The notes under the pieces were generated by a model that searched no databases, had not been told where the DNA came from, and saw only the letters and a list, made by a program, of their open reading frames with translations. Position numbers and translations under genes: made by a program. Source: Sporolactobacillus shoreae (GTDB lineage: Bacteria; Bacillota; Bacilli; Bacillales; Sporolactobacillaceae). Taken from it: DNA of 64,000 nucleotides. Below, piece by piece: positions 35,610 to 43,870 of this stretch (within the stretch, counting starts at the first letter, position 1; each line of letters opens with the position of its first letter). Where the stretch lies: positions 1 through 64,000 of the forward strand of contig NZ_SRJD01000008.1 of NCBI RefSeq assembly GCF_004684935.1, written 5' to 3'.

Positions 35610-36854
35610 ATGCGCACATGGGATTTGAATCTGAAAGTCCGCCTGATTGGCGAGACGCTGTTTAACTTGCTCTTCTGGATGTATTATCCATTTCTCACCA
35701 TCTATTTCAGTGACAGTTTCGGGCAAAGTGTTGCGGGTCTCCTGATGTCTGTCCCGCCTCTCGTCGGAATCATTGCGAACCTTCTCGGCGGCTACCTTTC
35801 GGACACGCTTGGACGCCGCCGGACGATGCTGCTCGGTTCATTGGTGCAGGTCGTCATGTTTGCCTTGTTTGCTTTGTCTTTGTCAGACTGGATCAATTAT
35901 ATCGCTTATATATTAATCAGCTTCGGCCGGACGATCTACTATCCGGCAAGCTCCGCCATGGTCGCGGATCTGACTCCTGAGAGAGACCGTCGCGAGGTAT
36001 TCGCAGTTTTTCTGACGGCATTTAATATTGGTGCCGTATTGGGTCCTATGCTTGGTTCAATTTTCTTCTTTCACTACAGGAGCGAGCTGCTTTGGTCATG
36101 CACGGCCGCGACCTTTCTTTATTTGTGTGCGATTTTCTTCCTGATCCGCGAGACTGTGCCCGAAGCTGAATCAGGAAAAAGATTAAGTGGATCGCTGTTA
36201 TCTGTTTTAAAAGCACAGATTCGGAGCTATAAAGTGATTTTTTACGATAAGGTCTTTGCACTCTTTATTCTGGCCGGCATTGTCGTGATGACCGTCATCA
36301 GGCAGGAGAATACTTATCTGCCGATTTACATCAGTGCGCATGTCCCGGAACAGGCCCTTTTTTCATGGAAAAGCTGGTCACCGAATCTCGGCGGTGTCGG
36401 CGTATTTGGTTGGATGATGGGGCTGAGCGGGATCATCTTTGTTCTGTTTTCAGTTCCTGTCGCACGAATGTTTGAAAAAATCAATGACCGGACTCTGCTG
36501 ATCCTCTCCATTTGTGTCGTCGGTGCCAGCCTGTTCTTGATGGGCTGCACCACGAACGTCTGGATGCTGCTCCTTCTGATGGCAACGATGTCATTCGGAG
36601 AACTGATGCAGTCGCCCGTTTCAGACAGTTTTGTCAGCAAGTACGCACCGGCCGAAAAACGCGGCCAATATATGGGCGCCGCCACGCTTCAGAACACCAT
36701 CGGCAACTTTTTTGCACCAGTCACGATGATCCTGTCAGGATGGGTACCCTCCAGTAGTGTTTTCGGATTCATCCTGATCTGCGCATTAATCGGCGCCCTG
36801 CTCTATGGGTTGTTATTTCGTACTTTGTATGGAAAAGAAGAGAACATTAAGTAA
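35610..36854 (+). CDS. MFS transporter
   Basis: 414 residues with 12 likely helices; motif GGYLSDTLGRRRTMLLG near residue 62 and a second-half counterpart RMFEKINDRTLL. Sequence similar to Bacilli MDR-type MFS proteins (YttB/YfmO-like region SAMVADLTPERDRREVFAVF). Substrate unknown. AAGGGG 11 bases upstream of the ATG. Confidence 0.82.
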   Translation: MRTWDLNLKVRLIGETLFNLLFWMYYPFLTIYFSDSFGQSVAGLLMSVPPLVGIIANLLGGYLSDTLGRRRTMLLGSLVQVVMFALFALSLSDWINYIAYILISFGRTIYYPASSAMVADLTPERDRREVFAVFLTAFNIGAVLGPMLGSIFFFHYRSELLWSCTAATFLYLCAIFFLIRETVPEAESGKRLSGSLLSVLKAQIRSYKVIFYDKVFALFILAGIVVMTVIRQENTYLPIYISAHVPEQALFSWKSWSPNLGGVGVFGWMMGLSGIIFVLFSVPVARMFEKINDRTLLILSICVVGASLFLMGCTTNVWMLLLLMATMSFGELMQSPVSDSFVSKYAPAEKRGQYMGAATLQNTIGNFFAPVTMILSGWVPSSSVFGFILICALIGALLYGLLFRTLYGKEENIK

Positions 36855-36876
36855 TGTTGAACAGTAATATCAAGGT

Positions 36877-36989
36877 TTATTGATATTACTCTCATTCTTG
36901 TTGATAGTGCGTTGGCTTTCATCGAAAAATGATGGATCTTTATTGATAGCGTCCAATTTTTATTGATAATGACTCCAAGCTCGCTGATA
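36877..36989. repeat. Locus D: six TTATTGATA repeats, dispersed element copy 2
   Basis: Cores start at 36877, 36898, 36919, 36940, 36960 and 36981, intervals 21, 21, 21, 20, 21: the same pattern as locus C at 23012. Spacers match that locus as well (CTCTCATT, GATGATGGAT, GACTCCAAG). It begins 23 bases after the MFS stop codon. From 36990 to the terminator at 37272 I see nothing else. Confidence 0.85.
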
Positions 36990-37271
36990 GGGCGGTTAAA
37001 TATGCAAACAGCGCACAGCTGCGTGTAAAAGATATTCCAAATGAAGCTGTGGGCAACAAACATGGACTATGATGTTCTGATTTAGCGAAAAGATACAGCA
37101 ATTTTGATGATGGCTGGTAAACACAAAGGCGGAATATATCTTGATCGGCACAAGTCTCAAACTCCCGGTTCCACTAAATCTTGATTTACCAAGATTTTGG
37201 TGCAAGATTCATGCGCTTTGGCGCTCGATGATCCCGCAGGAGTCTCGCTCCTTTTCGTCTGCTTTCTTATT

Positions 37272-37313
37272 AAAAAAAAAGCGGTGTGCCTGTGATGGGC
37301 ACTCCGCTTTTTA
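37272..37313. terminator. Terminator of dps (bidirectional shape)
   Basis: AGCGG and GTGCC arms pair with GGGCAC and CCGCT (one bulge) around TGTGAT, flanked by nine A on the left and five T on the right. Confidence 0.8.
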
Positions 37314-37323
37314 ACATTCCTTC

Positions 37324-37809
37324 TTAGTCAGCGTTTGTCTGAGGGACTTGATCTTTGCCAAGAAATGAGCTGAAGAACCACAGCTCTTTATCCAATTTGC
37401 TCTTCGCAGCAATCAGCATGTCGTTCGTGACATCGTCACCCTCTTCATCCGTCAGTTTGATCCCTTCAACGAGTTCGTCTCTCAGAGTGACAAGATCATC
37501 GATCACCGTCTGCACCATTTCGTCTTCGGTCATTGCCTTTGTGTACGGTCTTTCCTTCAATGTCGCATGTTCAAGAAATTCCTGCAGCGTTGAATAAGGT
37601 TGACCGTTATTTTGAAGGAGACGTTCGGCGATATCGTCAAGAATAAGCGTGACTTGGTCGTATAACTCTTCAAATTTTTCATGAAGTGTGAAGAAGTTGT
37701 GCCCTTTTACATACCAATGAAATTGGTGGAGTTTCGTATAAAACAGTCCATAATTTGCTACCTGTTGGTTCAGAAATGTTTTCGTTGTTTTACTTTGTGT
37801 TATGATCAA
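37324..37809 (-). CDS. dps: Dps-family ferritin-like DNA-protection/iron-storage protein
   Basis: 161 residues with the Dps four-helix pattern: LHQFHWYVKGHNFFTLHEKF carries the ferroxidase His and the H/D/E residues, followed by DQVTLILDDIAERLL. Oxidises Fe2+ with peroxide and stores it. TTG start at 37809, chosen because GGAG lies eight bases upstream; the GTG at 37818 lies inside the ribosome site. A PerR-like palindrome lies directly upstream and suits peroxide control. Confidence 0.9.
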   Translation of the reverse strand: MIITQSKTTKTFLNQQVANYGLFYTKLHQFHWYVKGHNFFTLHEKFEELYDQVTLILDDIAERLLQNNGQPYSTLQEFLEHATLKERPYTKAMTEDEMVQTVIDDLVTLRDELVEGIKLTDEEGDDVTNDMLIAAKSKLDKELWFFSSFLGKDQVPQTNAD

Positions 37810-37831
37810 AAGTTCCACTCCTCATTAATTC

Positions 37832-37869
37832 AAATTATAATTATTATTTAACAATAATTATTATAATTT
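37832..37869. promoter_or_regulatory. PerR/Fur-like palindromic operator of dps
   Basis: A perfect 17-bp inverted repeat, AAATTATAATTATTATT and its complement around TAAC. Each arm contains a near match to the PerR box TTATAATNATTATAA. Position directly upstream of dps. Confidence 0.65.
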
Positions 37870-37959
37870 AAGTTAACCTCTTTGTCTACCTGAAAACCTT
37901 ATTCAAATCGATTGTGAACACTGACCCTGTCCAATGAATTGCTCCGAATAAGGCGTGCC

Positions 37960-38859
37960 TCAACGGGACCTTTTTAATCGATGAATGAACCCTGCCCCAA
38001 TCTTCACTTCGGTGATCATTGTGATACTGCTCAGGATGATCACGAGCCCGATGAAGGTTCCAAGCGACAGCCGTTCACCAAGAAACAGCGCGCCCCACAG
38101 AACGCCATACATGGAAACAAGAAGCGTCACACTCAGCGTTTTTGTCGGACCGACATTTTTAATCAGATAGAAAAAAAGCAGGTAGGCAAAGGACGTACAC
38201 AGGATTGCCAGGCTCAGAACAGCCGTCAAAATCCCGGTACCCATGAATGGAATGCGTCCGGAGGCAGGCAGGCTGAACGGAATAAGAACAAGCCCCGCGG
38301 CCAGCTGCTGGCCGATTGCCAGAGTCAGCGAAGGTTCACCGGTAAAGCGCCTTTTGATATAAACACCGGCAACACCGTAGCTGAGTGAAGCGAGGAGCGA
38401 GAAGAGAACTGAGAGCAGTACCATGACCGACTGGCCCATGTGTCCCCAGCCGACGAGGATACCAACGCCCGCAATGCCAAGCAGGATCCCGGTAACTTTT
38501 TTCAAAGACAGTCCCTCACCCAGAAAGATCCTCGCCATAATCAGAGCAAACAGCGGTGTCGTAGCGTTAAGAATGGACGACACGGAGGCCGTCAAGTAAA
38601 GCTCCGATGCCGCGATCAGCGTAAAGGGGATTGCCGCATTGATCGCTCCGAGGACAATGTATTGCTTCCATTTTTTTCTATAGTCCGGAAGCTGGCGGAT
38701 TCCCCATGCATAGAGCAAGAGAACAAGACCGGCAATGAGAACCCTCAGATCGATGAGAAGAAAGGGACCCAGCACCGGGGAAGCGACGCGCATAAATAAA
38801 AAGGAGCCGCCCCACAAAGCGCCCAGCAAATTTAGTATCAGAAAATCTTTTATACTCAT
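37960..38859 (-). CDS. EamA/DMT-family transporter
   Basis: 299 residues, ten predicted helices in two EamA repeats (LGALWGGSFLFMRVASPVLG; SLSYGVAGVYIKRR; LLVSMYGVLWGALFLGERLS). Drug/metabolite exporter superfamily. ATG at 38859 with AAGGGTG six bases upstream. It lies directly downstream of the ArsR/SRPBCC pair but has its own spacing of about 55 bases. Confidence 0.82.
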   Translation of the reverse strand: MSIKDFLILNLLGALWGGSFLFMRVASPVLGPFLLIDLRVLIAGLVLLLYAWGIRQLPDYRKKWKQYIVLGAINAAIPFTLIAASELYLTASVSSILNATTPLFALIMARIFLGEGLSLKKVTGILLGIAGVGILVGWGHMGQSVMVLLSVLFSLLASLSYGVAGVYIKRRFTGEPSLTLAIGQQLAAGLVLIPFSLPASGRIPFMGTGILTAVLSLAILCTSFAYLLFFYLIKNVGPTKTLSVTLLVSMYGVLWGALFLGERLSLGTFIGLVIILSSITMITEVKIGAGFIHRLKRSR

Positions 38860-38914
38860 GAACAGCACCCTTTAATATGATCTCTTCTCAATCTAAACGA
38901 CAATGTATGATGCG

Positions 38915-39253
38915 TCAATCCTTTTTACCTTCCGCAAGTCGTTTGATGGATACCAGGCGGCGGTCCCATTGCCGAGACAAATTCTTCATCCACGCAGCAG
39001 TGACACCCAGCTGCTCCGGAAGAACGCTATAGCGCACTTCCCGCCCGATGTGCCTTCCCGTGACCAGACCGGCGTCTTTCAACACATCCAGGTGTTTGAT
39101 CACTGCCTGACGGGAGATCGTGACCCGATCCGCCAGGGTCGTCGCCGTCACCTGACCTTTCGCCGCGATTTCGTTTAAAATCCCGCGGCGCGCCGGATTG
39201 GCCAGCGCCACCAGAACTTTGTCAACAGTCTCGCCATCCATGTTCACGGCCAT
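38915..39253 (-). CDS. ArsR-family transcriptional regulator
   Basis: 112 residues with an ArsR winged helix: LVALANPARRGILNEIAAKG, TTLADRVTISRQAVIKHLDV, LKDAGLVTGRHIGREVRYSV. It lacks an obvious Cys metal site, like the ArsR proteins that partner SRPBCC/AHSA1 genes. Start at ATG 39253 or the GTG at 39256, directly at the stop of the preceding gene, so coupled translation is likely. Two TGCAACTA-type operators upstream of the operon are likely targets. Confidence 0.82.
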   Translation of the reverse strand: MAVNMDGETVDKVLVALANPARRGILNEIAAKGQVTATTLADRVTISRQAVIKHLDVLKDAGLVTGRHIGREVRYSVLPEQLGVTAAWMKNLSRQWDRRLVSIKRLAEGKKD

Positions 39254-39256
39254 CAC

Positions 39257-39682
39257 CTACTTTGCCTGATGATGGATATAATCAAGCATTTGCGCCCATC
39301 CCTGAGTGTTGTCCTCAAAGAACTTGCGGCGTTCTGCTTCGGATGCGTTGAGATACGCAAAACCTGTTTCGACGACCCGCAGTCGCGTCCCGCCTTTTTC
39401 CGGTGCCAAGCTGAATTCTACCAAAGTGGAGTTGCCTTCTTTTGGTTCCTCTCCCGGATAAGAGCTGGCCCAGCGACAGGCAAGATAGGTCGGTGCATCG
39501 ACTTTCTCTGTCAGCACCGGGAAATCCCCGTACTTGCACGTGGCAACCACTCGGTTTACATCAATCTCAACGTGATCCGGTTCTTCCTCACCAACCCACC
39601 ACGCCGGCCTACTGACTAAGTCCCACACTTTCTGTAGTGGTGCATGTATGAATATGTCCCGTTCGATCCGGTTTTCTGACAT
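39257..39682 (-). CDS. SRPBCC (AHSA1-like) domain protein
   Basis: 141 residues; AHSA1-like pattern IERDIFIHAPLQKVWDLVSR near the N-terminus and EGWAQ-like QGWAQMLDYIHHQAK at the C-terminus. The fold binds hydrophobic ligands. Its pairing with an ArsR regulator is a common bacterial arrangement. First gene of the pair. Confidence 0.82.
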   Translation of the reverse strand: MSENRIERDIFIHAPLQKVWDLVSRPAWWVGEEEPDHVEIDVNRVVATCKYGDFPVLTEKVDAPTYLACRWASSYPGEEPKEGNSTLVEFSLAPEKGGTRLRVVETGFAYLNASEAERRKFFEDNTQGWAQMLDYIHHQAK

Positions 39683-39702
39683 TCTGATTCCTCCTTTTCA
39701 TG

Positions 39703-39753
39703 TGCAACTAAAAGGTAGCATATAGAAATTTGATGTGCAACTATGTAGTTGCA
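39703..39753. promoter_or_regulatory. Paired operators of the SRPBCC-ArsR operon
   Basis: TGCAACTATGTAGTTGCA (39736-39753) is a perfect palindrome; TGCAACTAAAAGGTAGCA (39703-39720) is a weaker copy. Their starts are 33 bases apart, about three helical turns, on one face of the DNA. Confidence 0.65.
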
Positions 39754-39823
39754 TTTTAAAAGATCATTCAATCAATTAATAGAAATATCTGGACTTATTG
39801 TTTTCTTTCGGAAAAATATGTGA

Positions 39824-39836
39824 TATATTGGTTTCA
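39824..39836. promoter_or_regulatory. TATATTGGTTTCA box upstream of the GntR gene
   Basis: Near-copy of the two boxes before the SHMT-like gene; candidate GntR autoregulatory site. Confidence 0.55.
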
Positions 39837-39847
39837 TGGTGAAAAAT

Positions 39848-40483
39848 ATGATAAAAAAAATTGATCGTCAGTCTTTAAGTGAAAAAATCTATATTGAACT
39901 CAAAAAAGCGATTGTGGAAATGGTTTTTAAACCCGGAGAACGAATCAGTGATATGGAACTGGCTCAAAACTTCGGCGTCAGCCGCACACCGGTCAGGGAA
40001 GCAATTAAGCGGTTGGAGGATGATGGCCTGATTGAATCAATTCCCGGCTCTATGACACGCGTTACCCATATCAGTAGCGAAGAAGCCAAAAACGCCTTTA
40101 CTGTCGTCGCCGTGCTGCATGCGCTGGCGGCCCGCCTCGCTGTTCCAGTACTGACGGGTGATGATATTCGGAATATGGAAACGTCTAATCTGCGATTGAA
40201 GCAGGCTCTGGATGTTAAGGATGCAGGCATCGCCATTCAGTCAGATGCGGCGTTTCATCAGGTTATTCTGGACCGGACGGACAATCCCGAGATACTGAAC
40301 GTGCTGAAGCGGCTCACGCCGAAAATCGACCGTCTTGAAAGGGTCAGATTCTTATTAAAAGGAAATGAGTCCGTCAGCCAGCATGCACTCATTATCCAGG
40401 CGTGCGCCGATAATGATATTGATCAGGCCGCTTCTCTTGTCGAAAAGAACTGGCTGACATTAAGCGAATGGTCAGATCGGTAA
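39848..40483 (+). CDS. GntR-family (FadR subfamily) regulator
   Basis: 211 residues: N-terminal winged helix (LSEKIYIELKKAIVEMVFKP, MELAQNFGVSRTPVREAIKR) and an FCD-type helical effector domain with SDAAFHQVILDRTDN, whose D/H residues bind metal and ligand in the family. The ATG at 39848 has GGTGA seven bases upstream; the ATG at 39836 has no site. Three TATATTGGTTTMC boxes mark its own and the next gene's promoter. Confidence 0.85.
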   Translation: MIKKIDRQSLSEKIYIELKKAIVEMVFKPGERISDMELAQNFGVSRTPVREAIKRLEDDGLIESIPGSMTRVTHISSEEAKNAFTVVAVLHALAARLAVPVLTGDDIRNMETSNLRLKQALDVKDAGIAIQSDAAFHQVILDRTDNPEILNVLKRLTPKIDRLERVRFLLKGNESVSQHALIIQACADNDIDQAASLVEKNWLTLSEWSDR

Positions 40484-40506
40484 CCGATATTTTTTTACAA
40501 AAGTAA

Positions 40507-40543
40507 TATATTGGTTTACTAATAAATTGATATATTGGTTTAC
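40507..40543. promoter_or_regulatory. Two TATATTGGTTTAC boxes before the SHMT-like gene
   Basis: Identical 13-base words at 40507-40519 and 40531-40543, 24 bases apart. The GGTTTAC part resembles the FadR-type GT-N2-AC operator. A third copy precedes the GntR gene. Confidence 0.6.
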
Positions 40544-40637
40544 ATATCATTTTTTAAGGAGGCGATGGCTTTTCACAATCCTGATCACCGTTGCGCCGTC
40601 CGATGAACTGTGAAATGAACTTTAGGAGGATGAAAGA

Positions 40638-41981
40638 ATGAGCTTAACAGGAAAAAATACTACAGGCTACGAAGCACACGACCCAAGTGTATTAAGCCAT
40701 GCAAAAGAAATCATTGATCAGTCCCCTTCATTAAAACTTGTACAGCAGGAAGTCGTAAACGCGGTAAAGCGCAATGAAATCTGGAGAGGTGAAGAGTGTC
40801 TGAACCTTCTGGCTCCCGAGGCTCCAACCAGTCCGACCGTTCGTAAACTGTTGTCCGCAGAGGTCGGCACACGCGCCGCTGAAGGGCATATAGGATCCAC
40901 TCAAAGATGGTTCGCCGGGACAAAGTACATTGATGAGATCGAATCGCTTTGTGTTGAACTGCTCAAAAAAATTTTCCATTCAAACTATGCGGATCACCGC
41001 CTGATTGCGAGCATGCTTGGCAATATGACCGTCTACGCGGCACTGACAAAACCCGGTGACCCCATTATGACCCTTCCTCAGCCCACAGGCGGACATTCAG
41101 CAAACCGGCTTGACGGTCCCGCTGGAATCCGAGGACTGGCTATTTATGATATCCCGATGGATCCCGTAGAATTGGTAGTGGATTTAGACCAATTTGAAAA
41201 AGAAGCAAAGAAAATCAAGCCGAAGCTGGTGACTCTTGGCGCTTCCATGACCTTGTTTCCATTCCCGATTAAAGAAATGGCTCAGATTGTTGATGCATGG
41301 GGCGGGAAAATCTTTTTCGACGGGGCACACCAGCTCGGATTAATCGGCGGCGGACAATTTCAGGATCCGTTAAATGAAGGTGCCTGCGTGATGACCGGAT
41401 CCGCCGGCAAGACATTCAGCGGACCTCAGAGCGGAATCATTGTCTGGAATGATCCTGAACTAACCAAACCGATTACTGATACGATTTTTCCCGCGATCGC
41501 GGCCACTCATCAGGTGAACCGAGTCGCGGCCCTGGCTGCCGCAGCCGCCGAATTTCTGGCATTTGGAAAAGAGTATATGGCCCAAATTGTGAAAAATGCC
41601 CAGGCTCTCGGTCAGGCTCTTCATGACCGGGGAGTCACTGTACTAGGTGCGGACAAGGGTTTTACCCGAACGCATCAAATTATTGTGGATGTCAGAAATT
41701 ACGGTAATGGGCTGACCATGGCAAAAAAGCTGGAATTAGCCAACATCATTACTAATAAAAATCTGATCCCCTGTGATAAGCCGGAAGATTGGGATCGCCC
41801 AAGTGGATTGCGTATCGGCACGACTGAGGTTACCCGTCTTGGCATGAAGGAAACTGAAATGGATACGATTGCCGATCTCATTGTCTCTGTCCTTGAAGAT
41901 AAGCAAACAACTGATGAAATTAAGAAAAAGGTTATCGATCTGCGTTCCTCCTACCAGAAAATTCATTACTGCTTTGATTAA
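40638..41981 (+). CDS. Serine hydroxymethyltransferase-like PLP enzyme (divergent paralogue)
   Basis: 447 residues, fold type I aminotransferase. The SHMT-like layout is visible: ECLNLLAPEAPTSPTVRKLL near residue 53, AEGHIGSTQRWFAGTKYIDE, the PLP Asp/His in IFFDGAHQLGLI and the Schiff-base Lys in MTGSAGKTFSGPQSG. True SHMT usually reads STTHKTLRGPRGG there, and the sequence differs throughout, so a different amino acid substrate or aldol cleavage is likely. Good AGGAGG site upstream. Under the preceding GntR regulator by its shared boxes; terminator at 42131. Confidence 0.75.
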   Translation: MSLTGKNTTGYEAHDPSVLSHAKEIIDQSPSLKLVQQEVVNAVKRNEIWRGEECLNLLAPEAPTSPTVRKLLSAEVGTRAAEGHIGSTQRWFAGTKYIDEIESLCVELLKKIFHSNYADHRLIASMLGNMTVYAALTKPGDPIMTLPQPTGGHSANRLDGPAGIRGLAIYDIPMDPVELVVDLDQFEKEAKKIKPKLVTLGASMTLFPFPIKEMAQIVDAWGGKIFFDGAHQLGLIGGGQFQDPLNEGACVMTGSAGKTFSGPQSGIIVWNDPELTKPITDTIFPAIAATHQVNRVAALAAAAAEFLAFGKEYMAQIVKNAQALGQALHDRGVTVLGADKGFTRTHQIIVDVRNYGNGLTMAKKLELANIITNKNLIPCDKPEDWDRPSGLRIGTTEVTRLGMKETEMDTIADLIVSVLEDKQTTDEIKKKVIDLRSSYQKIHYCFD

Positions 41982-42130
41982 AAAGGTGGATGGATCGATA
42001 CAAAATGACAAAGCTTTGCCATTCGATTTTGACCGGCGGCAATAAACTGGCGACGGTAAAGCAAGAAAATTTCGTTCTGGTGCGCACGCCTTTTTTGATG
42101 ACATTGAGAAAAAATTTTTTCTGAGGAAAT

Positions 42131-42175
42131 AAAAACACGATCTGCTCCCCTCTTTGAAGCAGAATCGTGTTTTTA
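42131..42175 (+). terminator. Terminator after the SHMT-like gene
   Basis: AAAACACGAT and CTGCT pair with AGCAG and ATCGTGTTTT (one-base bulge) over an 11-base loop, ending in T5. Confidence 0.8.
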
Positions 42176-42239
42176 TAAGTTATGCTTGATTCCCTCAATG
42201 CGCTATGATAGAAGTAATCATTTTTCCGGAGGTGTCCCC

Positions 42240-42746
42240 ATGAAATCATTCGATATTATTCTTGGCGACATTACAAAAATCAAGGCTGACGCCATCGTCA
42301 ACGCCGCAAATACAACCTTACTTGGTGGGGGCGGGGTGGACGGCGCCATTCACCGAGCGGCGGGTCCGGAACTTCTCACGGAATGCTGGGCCCTGCACGG
42401 TTGCGCGACCGGTGAGGCAAAAATCACAAAGGGCTATCGTCTGCCCGCGAAATATGTCATTCACACACCCGGACCGATCTGGCAGGGCGGCACGCATCAT
42501 GAGGCGGATTTGCTGAAGAACAGCTACATGAACTCCCTCGGATTGGCTGATGCGCATCGTTGCCGGACGGTCGCTTTCCCATCGATCAGTACAGGCGTCT
42601 ATCATTTCCCGCTCGATCAGGCATCGGGGATTGCTATTCACGCCATCCGCGAATTTTTGGCGTACTCCCTTTATGTGGAAAAAGTCACGATGGTTTGTTT
42701 TGACGAAGTGACAAAGGCGGCGTATGAAAAAGTATTGGAAAAGTGA
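42240..42746 (+). CDS. Macrodomain protein, O-acetyl-ADP-ribose deacetylase type
   Basis: 168 residues of YmdB-like macrodomain: GDITKIKADAIVNAANTTLL, GGGGVDGAIHRAAG, YVIHTPGP and the phosphate loop SISTGVYHFP. Removes ADP-ribose-derived acyl or ADP-ribosyl groups. ATG at 42240 with GGAGGTG six bases upstream; the upstream in-frame ATG at 42186 lies before that site. Confidence 0.9.
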   Translation: MKSFDIILGDITKIKADAIVNAANTTLLGGGGVDGAIHRAAGPELLTECWALHGCATGEAKITKGYRLPAKYVIHTPGPIWQGGTHHEADLLKNSYMNSLGLADAHRCRTVAFPSISTGVYHFPLDQASGIAIHAIREFLAYSLYVEKVTMVCFDEVTKAAYEKVLEK

Positions 42747-42946
42747 TATTTTTGGTTTTGTCCCCTCCGGATCGGGCGCGTAATTCTTAAAAATAGCCTG
42801 AAGCCTGATATGGGTCGCGCCGCAGGATTCTCCCAGCCGTAAATCAAGCAGTTACCGGAAAGTATCGGCCGATTCAGCTGGAATATGAGCCAATACGGAT
42901 TCTTGTACACATGGCGAGTATTACCCGATCCCGGAGCACTTCTTCA

Positions 42947-43735
42947 CTACCTCGCTTCAAACAGTCCCGTTGCTTTTGTAATATGAATCCATCCGCCCTG
43001 CTTCTCTTTTTCTTTTTCCAGGTATTGAATAAAAGCTTCGAGTTTTGCACCGGTCAGGATTTTCTTTATTTCCGTTCCCGAAGACAAAATATAATCGGCA
43101 ATTGCTTGCACATCATCAATCCGCAGTCCTCCGGGAAATTCCTTTAACCGTACCTGGTGAAAAAAAGGTGCCAGCTGCTTCGCCCCGTTTTCAAGGCCGA
43201 ACGCCGCGGCCTGAACATTCGTCAGGACGTCACCCAGTTCCGGATCAAAGCCTTTCAACAACGTATTGATCTCCAACATATGTTTTTTCCCGATGGTGGA
43301 TGCGTAAAAAACACCCTGCGGTTTTAATACTCTGCGGATCTCCTGAAGGGCCCGCGGCCTGTCCGGTACATGATAGAGCATATGGTTTGCGATGACTGCA
43401 TCAAATTGATGATCTTCATAGGGAATCTTCTGAATGTCGATCTCCCTAAAGCAGATGTTCGGCACATCTCCTAAATTTTTCCGGGCATCCGCCAGCATAC
43501 CTGAAGAAAAATCCGATAATGTGATCACCCAGCTGTCCGGCACACGATCTCTATTCTTCAGCCAGAACTGGCCGTTTCCGCAGCCCAGTTCGAGGATTCG
43601 GCTGCCTGATCCAATCCGGTACTGATCAAAAAGCCATTCATGCCAGTCCGTTTTATTTTCACTGTACTGCTGATGTATTCTGATCCGGATATCCAGATTA
43701 GCTGAATTCCGATACTGTTTTTCTACTTCTTCCAT
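42947..43735 (-). CDS. Class I SAM-dependent methyltransferase
   Basis: 262 residues. SAM motif I ILELGCGNGQFW near residue 49, acidic motif II ITLSDFSSGML, and FDAVIANHMLYHVPDRPRAL with motif III. Small-molecule Ubi/COQ5-like methyltransferase; substrate unknown. AAGGAG upstream of the ATG. Confidence 0.85.
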   Translation of the reverse strand: MEEVEKQYRNSANLDIRIRIHQQYSENKTDWHEWLFDQYRIGSGSRILELGCGNGQFWLKNRDRVPDSWVITLSDFSSGMLADARKNLGDVPNICFREIDIQKIPYEDHQFDAVIANHMLYHVPDRPRALQEIRRVLKPQGVFYASTIGKKHMLEINTLLKGFDPELGDVLTNVQAAAFGLENGAKQLAPFFHQVRLKEFPGGLRIDDVQAIADYILSSGTEIKKILTGAKLEAFIQYLEKEKEKQGGWIHITKATGLFEAR

Positions 43736-43819
43736 TATGTATTCTCCTTTTCAGCCGTTATAAACAGCTTAAGAATATCATAGAAACGCCATGAAGGGTC
43801 GAACAGAAATGAAAAACAG

Positions 43820-43851
43820 AGAGAGCCTGCCGTGTTCGGAGCAGGCTCTCT
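43820..43851 (-). terminator. Terminator of the threonine aldolase gene
   Basis: 11-bp perfect stem GCAGGCTCTCT / AGAGAGCCTGC; on the minus strand it is followed by CTGTTTTTC. Confidence 0.8.
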
Positions 43852-43870
43852 GCTATAAGGTAAAAGTTTG

